64,000 nt of DNA from Eukaryota sp. TZLM1-RC (taxonomy: Eukaryota; Metamonada: BaSk clade). A program made the position numbers and the translations under genes. Below, one piece after another: positions 38,518-51,800 of this stretch (position 1 is its first letter; each line of letters opens with the position of its first letter). The notes under the pieces are model-generated. The model had not been told where the DNA came from. It did not search any database and saw nothing but the letters and a program-made list of their open reading frames with translations. The DNA is taken from NCBI GenBank assembly GCA_040285825.1, contig JAUPSS010000004.1, positions 4,595,658-4,659,657 of the forward strand, in the 5' to 3' direction.

Positions 38518-41002
38518 TTAGACCCAATATACATCCAAATCATCCACCACGGACACTTCTTTCAAAGAAATATCAATGTGCAAAACTCCATCATCAAGGC
38601 TCCAAAGATCCCACCTGAAACCATTGACAACAACCAAAGAAACAGTATCTACGCTGCTGACTCTGATGATGTTAACAGAATATTGTCTAGATAATGGATG
38701 GCCACGTTGTGATCTGAGTTTGAGAGAAGAAGAAGTAACTGAGGATGAAACAACAGTGGGTCTCGACTGGAGGGATTCTTCATGATCAATCAAAAACCTA
38801 CCAACAGCTTCACCTTTTTCATTCAAGGCAACATAAATGTCAACTTTGCCTCTATTCAAGGTTGAGTCAAGGTTTTCTCCTAAAAGAGGGTTCAATGCAA
38901 AAAGAATCGAACCTCCCCTTTGGAAAATGAATAATGCATCCCAAGGAGCATCTAGAGCAACGACTCCATTATCATGAGACAAGCCCGAAAAGTAATCGTA
39001 CCACAGTGATACAGAGGGGAGGTAGAGGTTGTGCTTGGAAATTCCTTGCTTGAGAACTGGTGAACAAAGAATAGAATCCCCAATCATGTAGGTTTTTTCG
39101 TGTTCAAAGGCTAATGGATCATCACCAAATTCAAAAAACAAAGGTCTCACCACCGTGCCTCCTGATTGAGATGCTTCGATAAATAAGCTGTTGAAATAAA
39201 GAACAAGTCTATATCTGGCTTGGATAAACTTGCTCATGTGTTTTCTAGTAAAAACAAACATGGAGGGACTGAGGTAAGAAAATGGGTTTCACAAACTGTT
39301 GATCGGGGAAACCTTCTGCGTTGTGATTCCTAGCAAAAGGATAACCAACACTGGCAGCAGACCACCTCGCCATAAGCTCCTCAGTAGGAGAATCGAGGAA
39401 GCCACCTACATCAGGACCCACCATTGGCATTCCAAACATGTTATAATTGAGAACTCCAGGAATAGAATAAAAAAGATCATCAAATATTGCTGCATTGTCT
39501 CCTAGCCAAGTGGAGGTGAAACGGCCGCTGCCGGCAAAGGAACTTCTAGTAACTAGCAGACTCTTCTTGTTGAGAATTTGATTTAGAGAATTTCTAGTGA
39601 TGATTGCTTCGTAAAAAGAGTAAAGCTGATGTGTATTATAGAATCTCCCAATGTAACTATTACATCCAGTATTTAAAGTCTTCCAATTGAGGGGCATATT
39701 GGCAGAAAAATCAGGCTTCCATGGAGGGTTATTCCAATCAAAATCCTTGACTGGATGCTCTTGGGTGATGAAACTAGCTGGCTCATTCATGTCAATCCAA
39801 AGCCCGTCAAAAGGAAGTTGTTCAAACAAGATACTCAACATTTTCGTCCAATAAGATTGAATACCAGGGTGCGCAAAGTCGGGAAAAATAGTGATTCCAG
39901 GCCATACTTCTCCTTCTTGAGGCTTTAGTGAGGTTTCTTGTGTGAGGAATGCCGTCGACTCTAATAATTCCGTATAGCCAAAAAAGCTTTGATCAACGGG
40001 GATACCAGGGTCAACAATTGGGATAATTTTGATTCCTCTTTTTCTTAATTGTTTTACTAGGGGTTTTAACTTTGATTGGGGGTAATTGTCCTTGCTGACG
40101 GTGAAATCGTACTTTTTATCCATGTAATCAATATCAAAAAACAAAACATCCAGTGGGATTTGATCATAATCATAATCATCAATCACTTTGATTACATCAT
40201 CGACAGTGTTCCAACCCCAACGAGCCTGCATCCACCCTAAAGCATAGAGAGGAAGACTTACAGGGAACCCCACCACTGAGTGATGTTGCTGAATGACTTT
40301 GTTCGAAGAGGGACCAGAATAAAGGAAAAGATCCACAATTCCACCACTAGATCGGAAAATAAAAGAATTTCTTGTCAATTCAACCTCCATCGCATTGGAG
40401 TTTAAGAAGAAGATTCCTCTTGAACTTCGTTCTGGTCCTGCTGCCAACAACAAGGGGTGAGTGGAATAAGCAGGTCTTTCTGATGGCAATCCAGGCTCAT
40501 CTCTGTTCCAAAAGCCATATTTCTGGTCTCTGGCAAGCGAAAGGTTGTTGCGTCTGTATCCAAGACCAGATATTGTGAGAGATTCGTCCAGATCACCAGA
40601 TAGTTCGAGATAGTGCTCAGTCATAATCAGAGTGGAGTTAAAATGAAACAAAACTTCACCATGGTGAAGGACAGAAAAGGAAAAGGGCTGTCCAACTTTG
40701 GGATTCACAATTGTAAGATTGGTGGATTGAGAGGCGGAATAGGGCACTACTACATCAGGTACAGTCCAACGAGTAGAATTGAGACTATTAATTATGAAGC
40801 GAAGAGTATCGTCCGATTTACATGTTACAGTGGCCTTAAGGCGACGTTCGAGTGGCTCGCCATGAATCGAACTAGGAGTATGTAGATTAAGAACTGAAGA
40901 AAAACCACATGTTCCAGGTTCAATCGTCTCAACCAGATAAATAGGTCGAGATTGAACCAAAGAGAAAAAACAACACACTAGCAGCAGAACTAACAATCGC
41001 AT
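38518..41002 (-). CDS. Secreted GH31 alpha-glucosidase-like enzyme, one 28-nt intron
   Basis: The coding sequence is complement(join(38518..39268, 39297..41002)), 818 residues. It has a signal peptide (MRLLVLLLVCCFFSLVQS) and an N-terminal beta domain. The GH31 barrel carries LDVLFFDIDYMD, the nucleophile in LWIDMNEPASF (Asp404), the acid/base in TWLGDNAA (Asp502) and the conserved GPDVGGF and ARNHNAEG. After the intron come QARYRLVLYFNSLF and RPLFFEF, then C-terminal beta domains. It would hydrolyse alpha-glucosidic bonds outside the cell or in a lysosome-like compartment. Without splicing, the frame runs into unrelated residues and stops at 39245. Removing 39269-39296 joins PDQ to HPS in the correct frame. 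Confidence 0.92.
39269..39296 (-). other. 28-nt spliceosomal intron in the GH31 gene
   Basis: On the minus strand it begins GTTTGT and ends CTTACCTCAG. Its length is not a multiple of three, and removal reconnects the two halves of the catalytic domain. Confidence 0.85.
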
Positions 41003-41992
41003 GATTGATCTGATTGGAAGTAAAAGATTTTCTGGAATACACTTTTTAAAACTCTATAATGAAATTTCAAATGGAGATAATATAACGATGAAGAGCCTTC
41101 ACTAGAATAAATACGATTCTATTGTTTCAAAACAAAAAATCAGTATTATGGCCACCTTCTTTGAGAAGTTTTTCTGATTTGAATGTTTTTGTATCATCTC
41201 ATTACCATTTACAAGCACTAAATTCCGATTGATAGCCAGGACTTGCTATGGTGAGGTTCCAGGATGGGGTTTGCCAATAGCTGATGTGCTTAAAATATGC
41301 ATATGCTGATAAAAGTTAGAGTTACCACTGGTGTTTACTATCCGCATACATCAATTATACTTATATAAGAAGCTTTTCAAATAGAAATACAAACAAATAC
41401 TACTAAACTAAAACGGTATATACTACTAAAAAATAAGCATTTACTGACTTCTCAACTTCAAAGTCGACAAAATAATAATAATACCATGGTAAAAATTATG
41501 TCAAATCATCAACAACAATTAAAACAATTCGTCAGGTCTTTAACACTCTTTTAACTAATTTTGCTCTCCGATACAGAATCCATGATGCCTTTAGAGATCA
41601 ACTCTGGTGTATGTCAAAGTCACACAAAATTATTTCCTATTTAGAACCTTTACTCCTTCGTTTGCTTGAAATAGAATTACTAAAATAAAATACAATTGGT
41701 TTGTAATCTTTTGGTCGTAATAGATGTTACCGAAAACACTGAAATTGAAAAACTGGACCACTTGTTTGTCCTTTCTGGTATGATTTTGTGGTGTTGTCCC
41801 CTTATAATTTTCTGCTTTATTGTTTGTTGGTTGTTTTTATGAAGGAAAAACATAAAACTTACAGTCAATTTGTATTGGCAGATTTGCGAAATGAAGATTT
41901 AGAATTTTAAGTTTGTTTAATCTCTACTTGGAATAAATTAGGGGTGATTAAAGAAATTGAACCCAAAACAGAAATTTATAAACGAAAAACAT
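41003..41992. other. Intergenic region holding one retroelement scrap
   Basis: AT-rich. Apart from a family A-like fragment at 41549-41686, nothing was recognised. Confidence 0.5.
41549..41686 (+). mobile_element. Small fragment of a family A-like non-LTR element
   Basis: An open stretch reading RYRIHDAFRDQLWCMSKSHK and ISYLEPLL. It matches the segment after the zinc motif in family A (VHDAVRDQLYCMCKSH, then ESFLEPLL). It is an isolated relic. Confidence 0.75.
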
Positions 41993-44900
41993 CTACACAT
42001 TTGCTGGTACTACAGCCTTAGCCTTCAATTCCATGGGTTTGACCTTTGAATCATTGCTCTTCCTCCTGAAAAGCTTGAAACCAACAATAGGAGCGACAAT
42101 GAAGCCAACAACCAACAACCAAATCAACCATTGCATGGAGGTACTATCAGTGATGGGAGCAATCATTGCAGCAAAACTGGTCAGATGAGCGGTCTTGCAA
42201 ACAACAACATCATCTTCTACAACTGTAGAAACACCTTCTGTGGACCATTTGCTTGCAGAATCATCCCAGAAAGAACAGGCAAATTCCTCCTTATCTCTAT
42301 CTGGGGAATTTGTTAATAAAAGTGTAATCTCAATGGGATCTGCAAGGTCTTTGACAGCCTTGATTTCGTTATCTTCATGAGAAAGTACCATTGTAAATAC
42401 ATTTGAACCAGAATTACCTTGTGTTCGGGAATCTTTTGTCATTGAGACAGTTCGCATACCAAGACATTCTTCACTTCGAACATCAAGAGGGAACAACAAT
42501 GGATTCCTGCATAGATCCTTCCAATGAACCAGCCATTTCATCAGTATACATTTTGGAAGCACGAACACCAACTCGTTCACCATCAGCAGCAAATGGGTGT
42601 TCACCACAGAACAATCTATCTGTGGCTCTTCTTGATATTCTTGATACAGAAGTTCTTAATTGTTCAGCTTCAGATGAGGAAAATAGTGCATCAACAGTGC
42701 TTACCAATTCGCGATCAACTGTGTCATCAACTTCATCAGTAAATTCAGTAAGGTCCGAAACCAATTGAGCAGTCTTCTTTGCTGAACTTTCATCTAGTTC
42801 ATCACCAATCCCTACAACAGAGCGTAGAGCTGAAGAAATGACTGCTACAGATTCGGCATCCTCAATGGGACATGATTCAAGTGAAGCTACAAGTCGTCTG
42901 CGAGCATCAGTTCTGTCAGCGGAGTGATGAGCAGAAGACTGGGTATTCAAAACTTCAGAGACTGCAATAACTGAGGCTTCAACATTTTCTGATTCATCTA
43001 ACAATGCATTCAAGGCGACATCAATAGCCGTAAAATCGTCATCATTGCTTTCAACGCCAGCATATACCGGAACAGTTGCTTCAACAGCAGAAGATTGGTC
43101 ACCAATGGAATTCTCGACTTGTCCAATTAGTCTAACTTGATAGTTGTCTTGAGGTAATCCAGGAGGTAATCTTGTCGTAATTAGATTCCTTGTGGTACTT
43201 CTCCAAAGTGGCAGAAGAGTATCATTACGACGTATAAACCAATGGTAAACAACTCCTTCATCAGCTCCAAGGTGTTCAACTTCGAATCTGTGGGACAGCG
43301 AATATCCAGAAGTGGGAGAAACTTGTAGAGATCCCGCCTTGGGGAGTGGACTTGATGTGAGAGTAATTGAGCTGGAAATGTATTCACCAAAAGCAGTTTC
43401 TGCTGTGAGAGTAAAAACCACCGAAACTTCTGGTTGCAAGACATTGGGTCTCAATACCAGAGTCCTTCTGTTCGTTGGTGTAAGGAGGTTCTCTTCAATC
43501 AAAACATCAGGATTCGCAGTCCAAGCAAGTGACTCAATATTACCAGTTACTCGGCCAGACAGGTTGATTCTGTTAGATCGAATAATGGGGAGGACAATTG
43601 GGTCAATAGAAACAGAAACAGATTCCTCAGTTGCAAGAGCCTTGATTAAAAATTCCGCATATGCCGTTTGATCAGATTCAGAATGTGTAACAAATACAGT
43701 GACGATGGATTCACCTGCTTCAAAGGTACCATTAGGAACTTCTACTTGGGCTTCGGTTTGTGCATCAAAGAAGGATGAGCAGGCAGTTCTATTACAAGAC
43801 CAAGAATAGTCAACATTGGGGAGATTAGAAGCAATCTGGAGCTTGATAGTGCTTTGGGTTGAGATTACGGCAGAGTTTCCATAAGGAAACGACAGTAAAA
43901 GAGGTGGAGACTCAATTTCGATTGATTTAGAAATGGTTTTTCAAGACTTTGCTCTACACCATTAACAATAACAATGACTTCCACGTCCAACTCAAACACA
44001 TGAGTACCAGGAGTGACAAGATCAGCAGGAACAACTACCCTAGACCGATTTGAAGAGGGTAGAGGGGTCAGAGAAGACCATTTGAAGGTTCTTGTCACGA
44101 TGCTAAAAGTGTCACAAGTGATGATTCTTGAATCTCCGATCAAAGTAATAGGAGAATAGGCCTGTTCTGAGCTCAAAATCTTAATATCGATCATCAATTC
44201 CAGGGGAGAAGACTTGACCCGCACAGTCATGACTTCTGAAGACTTCCAGTTCATAAAGGTTCGATGCGTGAACCATAAGTCAAACTTTGATAGTGAGGGA
44301 TCAAGAGATAATATTTCTGTAGGGATGAGGATTGATTTGTCAGAAATTGAAGAAGGCAACTGGTCAATAAGCTGTTTGGAAAACATTGACTTGACAACGG
44401 CAAATGCTCCAGATGTCAGTAACCGAGCATTGGCAGATACAACAAACCTTTCCAATTTCTCATCAATAGATAGTTGTGAATCTTGAGTGAAGAGGTCAAA
44501 ATTTGATTGGCCAAAGACTGAGATGAATTCACAAGACAATTGTTGGAGAAGATGCTTAAACTCAAATTCATTTGTAACAATCTCTCCATGTCTGTTGAGT
44601 GACCAAAGTAAACCATTTGAAAGTCTTGTTAGGAACGAAACGCCATTACAAGGATTGGTGATGAAGCTGAACACGTGCATTGACACTCCACGATGTTGGA
44701 AATGATCCACGTACTGCTCCACCAAGTGTGAGTTTGCAGACAGGGATAGAGAAATAAGAGAAAAAGTACACAACCCATGCTGAGATTGGCAACTAGGCTC
44801 ATGAAGGAGATATTCATGATCTTCAATAAACGAGAAGAACTGAAGATGCGAATACAAAGGATGGAAATCTTCATTTAAACAATCATAAGCGACCTTGTGA

Positions 44901-47900
44901 TGTGCTAAAAAAAGGAGAAATGGAGAAGTCACAAATGACTTGATGAAAGCTTCCCCCTGTTTAGAAAGAGAACACTGAGAAACTGGATCAGAAGAGACTA
45001 ATGATTGAACAATAGCGGTAACAAGGTCATTAAGCGTTGACTTAATTTCAATGTTGTTCCCAATTGTAGAGATAGAAGATACCTCGGAATCAGCCATGAA
45101 ATCAAATATTTTGAGGTAATCAGCACTCACAAGAGCGTATTCAAAAGCACAGTAAACATCACAGTAATTTTGATAATCATAATTAATAAACGAACAGAGG
45201 ACTTCAGATTCAAATCACAAGAAAATTCTAATTAAAGAGCCGTGAACTGTATCCTTTGGTAACAAAAGAGCCAAATCTGCTTCTAGTAATGCTTTAGCCA
45301 ATTCACATGAATCATCCACATCAAGAATTACAGGCAAAACATCAACATAAAACTCTTTAAGTTTGGCAAAGAAATTGGCAACAGAGATGTAGGGAACGTC
45401 GATCAGAATATCAAGAACTTGCAATGCCTTGTTTTTTGGAAGGGAAACTACTACGCAAGCTACTATATCAGGACTCTCACTATCTATACATTGGTTGATC
45501 GTGGGTTGGATGACTTCCAAAATTTCATATACTTTTGGTTCATAAATGATGACAAAATCAGCTAAACGATTGAAAATGTAGATAATCCGATCGCCAAAAC
45601 CCCCATATTCCTTGAAAATCTTCTCTACTATGGGTTTAATGTCAGCAAGCAAAACATCCAAGCCAGAACCTGATTCTTCCCAATTAGAGAAAACTGGAAC
45701 CAATTCGTTTAAGAAAATATCAATAGAATCAGCAACTGTTTGCAAGAAAGGGATTGGGGAATCTGAAAGAGAAGTTTGACTATCAATTAACTCCTGAATG
45801 ACACCTGAAATCACACAAAGGAGTGGCTCAGTAGAGTCGATGCACTTGGGGAGGATTGATGATGTAAAAGTATTGGTAAATTCTTCAATCATTGCTACAT
45901 AAGCGAGATACGTACAAGCAGTGCGGGATTGATCAAGTGCAAAATTAATTATGGAAGACTCTTTACCAAATAAACGGTGAATAATTGTTTCGAATTCATC
46001 AATACGAGCACAAAAGCCTTTTTGAGCCTCTGGTTCCTTTAAAAAGAAGTTGCCAAGATCAATTAAGGTTTCAACTGCATCAGGAATTAGAGGGAATTCA
46101 ACCTCCCTCAATGGATCGGCCACGTGTACCTTCAGGTCAGGTGATTTAAGTTCAAAGCACGAAGATGGACTGGCAGAGTACATGCAATCCATAAAAAACA
46201 ATGTAATGCCAACAAAGTTGTGGAAAATTTGGAAAATTTCGTTTTCGTTATTACAAATGGAGGTGTGGGCTTCATTCCAAAAGCGTACAAAAGGAGCAAA
46301 TCTTTCAGGCAAAAGGTTAACCAGTCTTGTAGGGAAATAACTAAACTCACAAACAGTTTCGGAATATTCAAAACAAGCAAAATCTTTGATCCAATAACCA
46401 ACATTGGTGAAGTTCATTAGGTTTTTGATGAGATAAGCCTCGTCCAGTGCCTTCATCACGGCTAGCATTGGTTCTGGGTTCTTACAATAACTAATATCAT
46501 TATTAGTGGCTTTGTCATTGAGATGTACAATGGTGGAAATAAGATTGGTTAAAGAAGCTACGTGTTCGTTTGAAGCAGATTTGGCTTCTTCCTGGAACCT
46601 GTCAAGAGCGTCATTTAAAATGCGGGAAAGCAAGGCATTTTCTACAAAAGGTTCAAAAAAACAACATTCCCCAGGTCCATCATTTGGGAAGCAATGGTCT
46701 GGGAAATCAGCATTAATTTTCTCATAGTCGTTATAGCATTTTTCGTCCACTAGTACATCACGATTTTCGTAAACATAAGGGAGACTGGATGAAAAATACA
46801 AACTTAGAGTCTTATAAAAAACTTGCAAACGTTCCGTCCAAGACTCAAAACCTCTGGAATTTTCAGCTACAGAGACCAAGTACTGTGCTTCAGAGGTATA
46901 ACCAGGGCGATCAGTCGGGGCAAACAAATTTCCAAGTAATTGGTTGAGATTATATCCTTCTATTTGAGAAGAGACTTCAATGAAGGTTAAGATAGCAACA
47001 TGAGTGGCATAATTCACAGCTAGATCTTCCAAAGTTTCAACAATTGCAACATCGGAAATGATGACTCCATCAAAAAGTGGTTTTATTGTCTCAAGCGTGT
47101 CATAAAACGCTTCGAAATCTCTGGTGTAGGCGAGGTCCACAACAGCAGTGCCCATAGTGACAATGGTACGGCTTTGGGAATCATGAGGAACCGAATACAA
47201 CACTTCAAATAGTTGTACCCAAGATGTAAAGAGAAGTTGTTGTTCAGAGTCCATGATGACAGAAAGTTGGTTAAGGATATCCATAGCAACAGAGACACCG
47301 GATTCAGGAAGGGAGAAGAGGGTGTCCATCAAGCGCTTTGCATCTAGTACTTCATTGAGTTCATCATAACCAGAGAGGAAGGAACGTAATACAGATGAAA
47401 GAAAGTAAAGATCGGTATCAGCAAACAAAGCATCAGCCACATTGACAATGCGTTCTACACCTGTGAGATCGCCTGGAGACGAAAACTCATTGAGGGCAGA
47501 CAGGATGTGAGAAACAGAAAAGAGGCCAATCTCAACATCCCCAAATGCATTGTTGACATAGGTGGCGAGGTCTTCATTGAAGCGATAAAGGAAATCTTCC
47601 AAATTTTCTTTTTCAACTTCTTTTGAGAGGAATTTTGTTAGTGGCTCAATAAGGTCAACAACTCCTTCATAATTGATAGAGTGACAGTACACTCCTTTGA
47701 AAAGGATGGACATGGTATCAATTATCTTGACCTTGCTTTCTTGAAGATGAATGAATGTGGCAACGACATTTTCAGCGGGAATACAATTCAATATCTTCCA
47801 TTGGAAAAGATAGGTTTCCTCTTTGAGCAACTTGAGACCAGAAATTGAAAGGATGCGATCAAGTGCAGAATCGTCAAGGACAGAGATGATGTTATCCACA

Positions 47901-48400
47901 GTGGCAGTGAGGAGCTCTGGTTCAATGGAAGTAACGAACTCAATTGCTGTTGTGGCGAAGGTATCTTTGAACAGAGAAGGCAGACTTGCGGGAAGGAACT
48001 CGATCAATGATTTTATGTCATTGACATCACTCTCATAGAAAGTGGCAACGAAGTGTCGGATATCTTTTACTGTAAGCAACATCATGGAAGGACATCCTTC
48101 AGGGGAAGCGGAACAGTCTTCATCAACAGCTTGTAGGAGAAGCTCGATTGGATTGCCATCCTCCTTTTGAATTGTTGAAAGACTTTTGAGGAAAGACAGA
48201 CCACGGCGATTGATCAATGAGTCGATCAACTGATTGCTGGCTGACCAAACGACAGAACCTCTCTCTAGGTTTCCACGGGCTGAAAACCTAGCATTGTGAC
48301 ACGTGGATATGTCCGTATCTCCCTGAACCGTGAGACCATGACTGTTGGCCAAGGCTGTGGCCAGTAGACATGCAAGAAACGATAGAGCGAACAGTTTCAT
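41993..48400 (-). pseudogene. Large REJ/GPS single-pass surface protein, copy A, broken three times
   Basis: About 2,135 codons in total. It has a signal peptide (MKLFALSFLACLLATALA). A long, Cys-containing helical ectodomain of unknown family covers roughly the first 1,150 codons. A REJ-like region follows (PKAGSLQVSPTSGYSLSHRF, then VVYHWFIRRNDTLLPLW, and PVYAG). A GPS-type cleavage motif comes next (CSFWDDSASKWSTEGVS, CKTAHLTSF), then one membrane helix (WLIWLLVVGFIVAPIVGF) and a short basic tail. It resembles PKDREJ/polycystin-1 ectodomains without the channel part. Breaks: TGA at 45215-45217 (Arg in copy B), a missing T near 43937, and a frame change near 42490. These may be real decay or consensus errors. 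Confidence 0.75.
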
Positions 48401-48509
48401 CTACAATCAGAAACGTAAAGAGTAAAATACCAAACACAAGAATGAGACAAAAAATGTATTGATCCGATAAAAATGTCCAACGCAATTTTTTGAAAATTTG
48501 AACTCAGAT
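48401..48509. promoter_or_regulatory. Shared divergent promoter region, unit 1
   Basis: 109 bases between the start codons of the minus-strand REJ/GPS gene and the plus-strand MMPL gene. It must hold both promoters. It is kept almost unchanged at 54152-54261. Confidence 0.55.
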
Positions 48510-48813
48510 ATGCTCATCTCTTGGTGTGAAAGATTTCGATGGATTATACTGTTCTATTGGAGTCTTCTCCTGATCATAGCACTGTCGTTGATTGGATCAT
48601 ATATTGAAAATATCACCACAAGTTCTTCCACTCCTGGATTGGCATCTTCCTCAGTACTAAGCATTTATCTTCACACACGTAAGCCAACTGCCAAATTTGA
48701 CATTGTTGATGACGATAGTGTCTCTGTGTTTTTCGATGAACTCAACAATCAGCTTCACAACCTCACCAACCAAATATCATCAACCTATTGGTACCATTCT
48801 ACAATAGAAAGGG
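48510..48813 (+). pseudogene. Truncated 5' end of an MMPL/RND transporter gene
   Basis: From the ATG at 48510 it repeats the first 101 codons of the gene at 54262 (cytosolic start, first membrane helix, start of the extracellular loop). At 48813/48814 the sequence jumps into the REJ/GPS gene of the next unit, read antisense. It cannot make a working transporter. Confidence 0.9.
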
Positions 48814-51800
48814 TATACCGGAACAGTTGCTTCAACAGCAGAAGATTGGTCACCAATGGAATTCTCGACTTGTCCAATTAGTCTAACTTGATAGTTGTCT
48901 TGAGGTAATCCAGGAGGTAATCTTGTCGTAATTAGATTCCTTGTGGTACTTCTCCAAAGTGGCAGAAGAGTATCATTACGACGTATAAACCAATGGTAAA
49001 CAACTCCTTCATCAGCTCCAAGGTGTTCAACTTCGAATCTGTGGGACAGCGAATATCCAGAAGTGGGAGAAACTTGTAGAGATCCCGCCTTGGGGAGTGG
49101 ACTTGATGTGAGAGTAATTGAGCTGGAAATGTATTCACCAAAAGCAGTTTCTGCTGTGAGAGTAAAAACCACCGAAACTTCTGGTTGCAAGACATTGGGT
49201 CTCAATACCAGAGTCCTTCTGTTCGTTGGTGTAAGGAGGTTCTCTTCAATCAAAACATCAGGATTCGCAGTCCAAGCAAGTGACTCAATATTACCAGTTA
49301 CTCGGCCAGACAGGTTGATTCTGTTAGATCGAATAATGGGGAGGACAATTGGGTCAATAGAAACAGAAACAGATTCCTCAGTTGCAAGAGCCTTGATTAA
49401 AAATTCCGCATATGCCGTTTGATCAGATTCAGAATGTGTAACAAATACAGTGACGATGGATTCACCTGCTTCAAAGGTACCATTAGGAACTTCTACTTGG
49501 GCTTCGGTTTGTGCATCAAAGAAGGATGAGCAGGCAGTTCTATTACAAGACCAAGAATAGTCAACATTGGGGAGATTAGAAGCAATCTGGAGCTTGATAG
49601 TGCTTTGGGTTGAGATTACGGCAGAGTTTCCATGAGGAAACGACAGTAAAAGAGGTGGAGACTCAATTTCGATTGATTTAGAAATGGTTTTTTCAAGACT
49701 TTGCTCTACACCATTAACAATAACAATGACTTCCACGTCCAACTCAAACACATGAGTACCAGGAGTGACAAGATCAGCAGGAACAACTACCCTAGACCGA
49801 TTTGAAGAGGGTAGAGGGGTCAGAGAAGACCATTTGAAGGTTCTTGTCACGATGCTAAAAGTGTCACAAGTGATGATTCTTGAATCTCCGATCAAAGTAA
49901 TAGGAGAATAGGCCTGTTCTGAGCTCAAAATCTTAATATCGATCATCAATTCCAGGGGAGAAGACTTGACCCGCACAGTCATGACTTCTGAAGACTTCCA
50001 GTTCATAAAGGTTCGATGCGTGAACCATAAGTCAAACTTTGATAGTGAGGGATCAAGAGATAATATTTCTGTAGGGATGAGGATTGATTTGTCAGAAATT
50101 GAAGAAGGCAACTGGTCAATAAGCTGTTTGGAAAACATTGACTTGACAACGGCAAATGCTCCAGATGTCAGTAACCGAGCATTGGCAGATACAACAAACC
50201 TTTCCAATTTCTCATCAATAGATAGTTGTGAATCTTGAGTGAAGAGGTCAAAGTTTGATTGGCCAAAGACTGAGATGAATTCACAAGACAATTGTTGGAG
50301 AAGATGCTTAAACTCAAATTCATTTGTAACAATCTCTCCATGTCTGTTGAGTGACCAAAGTAAACCATTTGAAAGTCTTGTTAGGAACGAAACGCCATTA
50401 CAAGGATTGGTGATGAAGCTGAACACGTGCATTGACACTCCACGATGTTGGAAATGATCCACGTACTGCTCCACCAAGTGTGAGTTTGCAGACAGGGATA
50501 GAGAAATGAGAGAAAAAGTACACAACCCATGCTGAGATTGACAACTAGGCTCATAAAGGAGATATTCATGATCTTCAATAAACGAGAAGAACTGAAGATG
50601 CGAATACAAAGGATGGAAATCTTCATCTAAACAATCATAAGCGACCTTGTGATGTGCTAAAAAAAGGAGAAATGGAGAAGTCACAAATGACTTGATGAAA
50701 GCTTCCCCCTTTTTAGAAAGAGAACACTGAGAAACTGGATCAGAAGAGACTAATGATTGAACAATAGCGGTAACAAGGTCATTAAGCGTTGACTTAATTT
50801 CAATGTTGTTCCCAATTGTAGAGATAGAAGATACGTCGGAATCAGCCATGAAATCAAATATTTTGAGGTAATCAGCACTCACAAGAGCGTATTCAAAAGC
50901 ACAGTAAATATCACAGTAATTTTGATAATCATAATTAATAAACGAACAGAGGACTTCAGATTCAAATCTCAAGAAAATTCTAATTAAAGAGCCATGAACT
51001 GTATCCTTTGGTAACAAAAGAGCCAAATCTGCTTCTAGTAATGCTTTAGCCAATTCACATGAATTATCGACATCAAGAATTACAGGCAAAACATCAACAT
51101 AAAACTCTTTAAGTTTGGCAAAGAAATTGGCAACAGAGATGTAGGGAACGTCGATCAGAATATCAAGAACTTGCAAGGCCTTGTTTTTTGGAAGGGAAAC
51201 TACTACGCATGCTACTATATCAGGACTCTCACTATCTATACATTGGTTGATCGTGGGTTGGATGACTTCCAAAATTTCATATACTGTTGGTTCATAAATG
51301 ATCACAAAGTCAGCTAAACGATTGAAAGTGTTAATAATCCAATCGCCAAAACCCCCATATTCCTTGAAAATCTTCTCTACTATGGGTTGAATGTCAGCAA
51401 GCAAAACATCCAAGCAAGAACCTGATTCTTCCCAATTAGAAAAAACTGGAACCAATTCGTTTGAGAAAATATCAATAGAATCAGCAACTGTTTGCAAGAA
51501 AGGGATTGGGGAATCTGAAAGAGAAGTTTGACTATCAATTAACTCCTGAATGACACCTGAAATCACACAAAGGAGTGGCTCAGTAGAGTCGATGCACTTG
51601 GGGAGGATTGATGATGTTAAAGTATTGGTAAATTCTTCAATCATTGCTACATAAGCGAGATACGTACAAGCAGTGCGGGATTGATCAAGTGCAAAATTAA
51701 TTATGGAAGACTCTTTACCAAATAAACGGTGAATAATTGTTTCGAATTCATCAATACGAGCACAAAAGCCTTTTTGAGCCTCTGGTTCCTTTAAAAAGAA

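Larger units (their letters stand above)
43063..48813. repeat. Tandem duplication, unit 1 (5,751 bp)
   Basis: Nearly identical to 48814-54565, from TATACCGG at 43063 to GAAAGGG at 48813. It contains most of the REJ/GPS gene and the first 101 codons of the MMPL gene. Scattered substitutions and a few one-base indels separate the units. Confidence 0.95.

Noticed and set aside
42131-50457. Plus-strand ORFs of 60-130 codons inside the REJ/GPS genes
   Set aside because: They are antisense to a long protein-coding gene and are duplicated only because the gene is.
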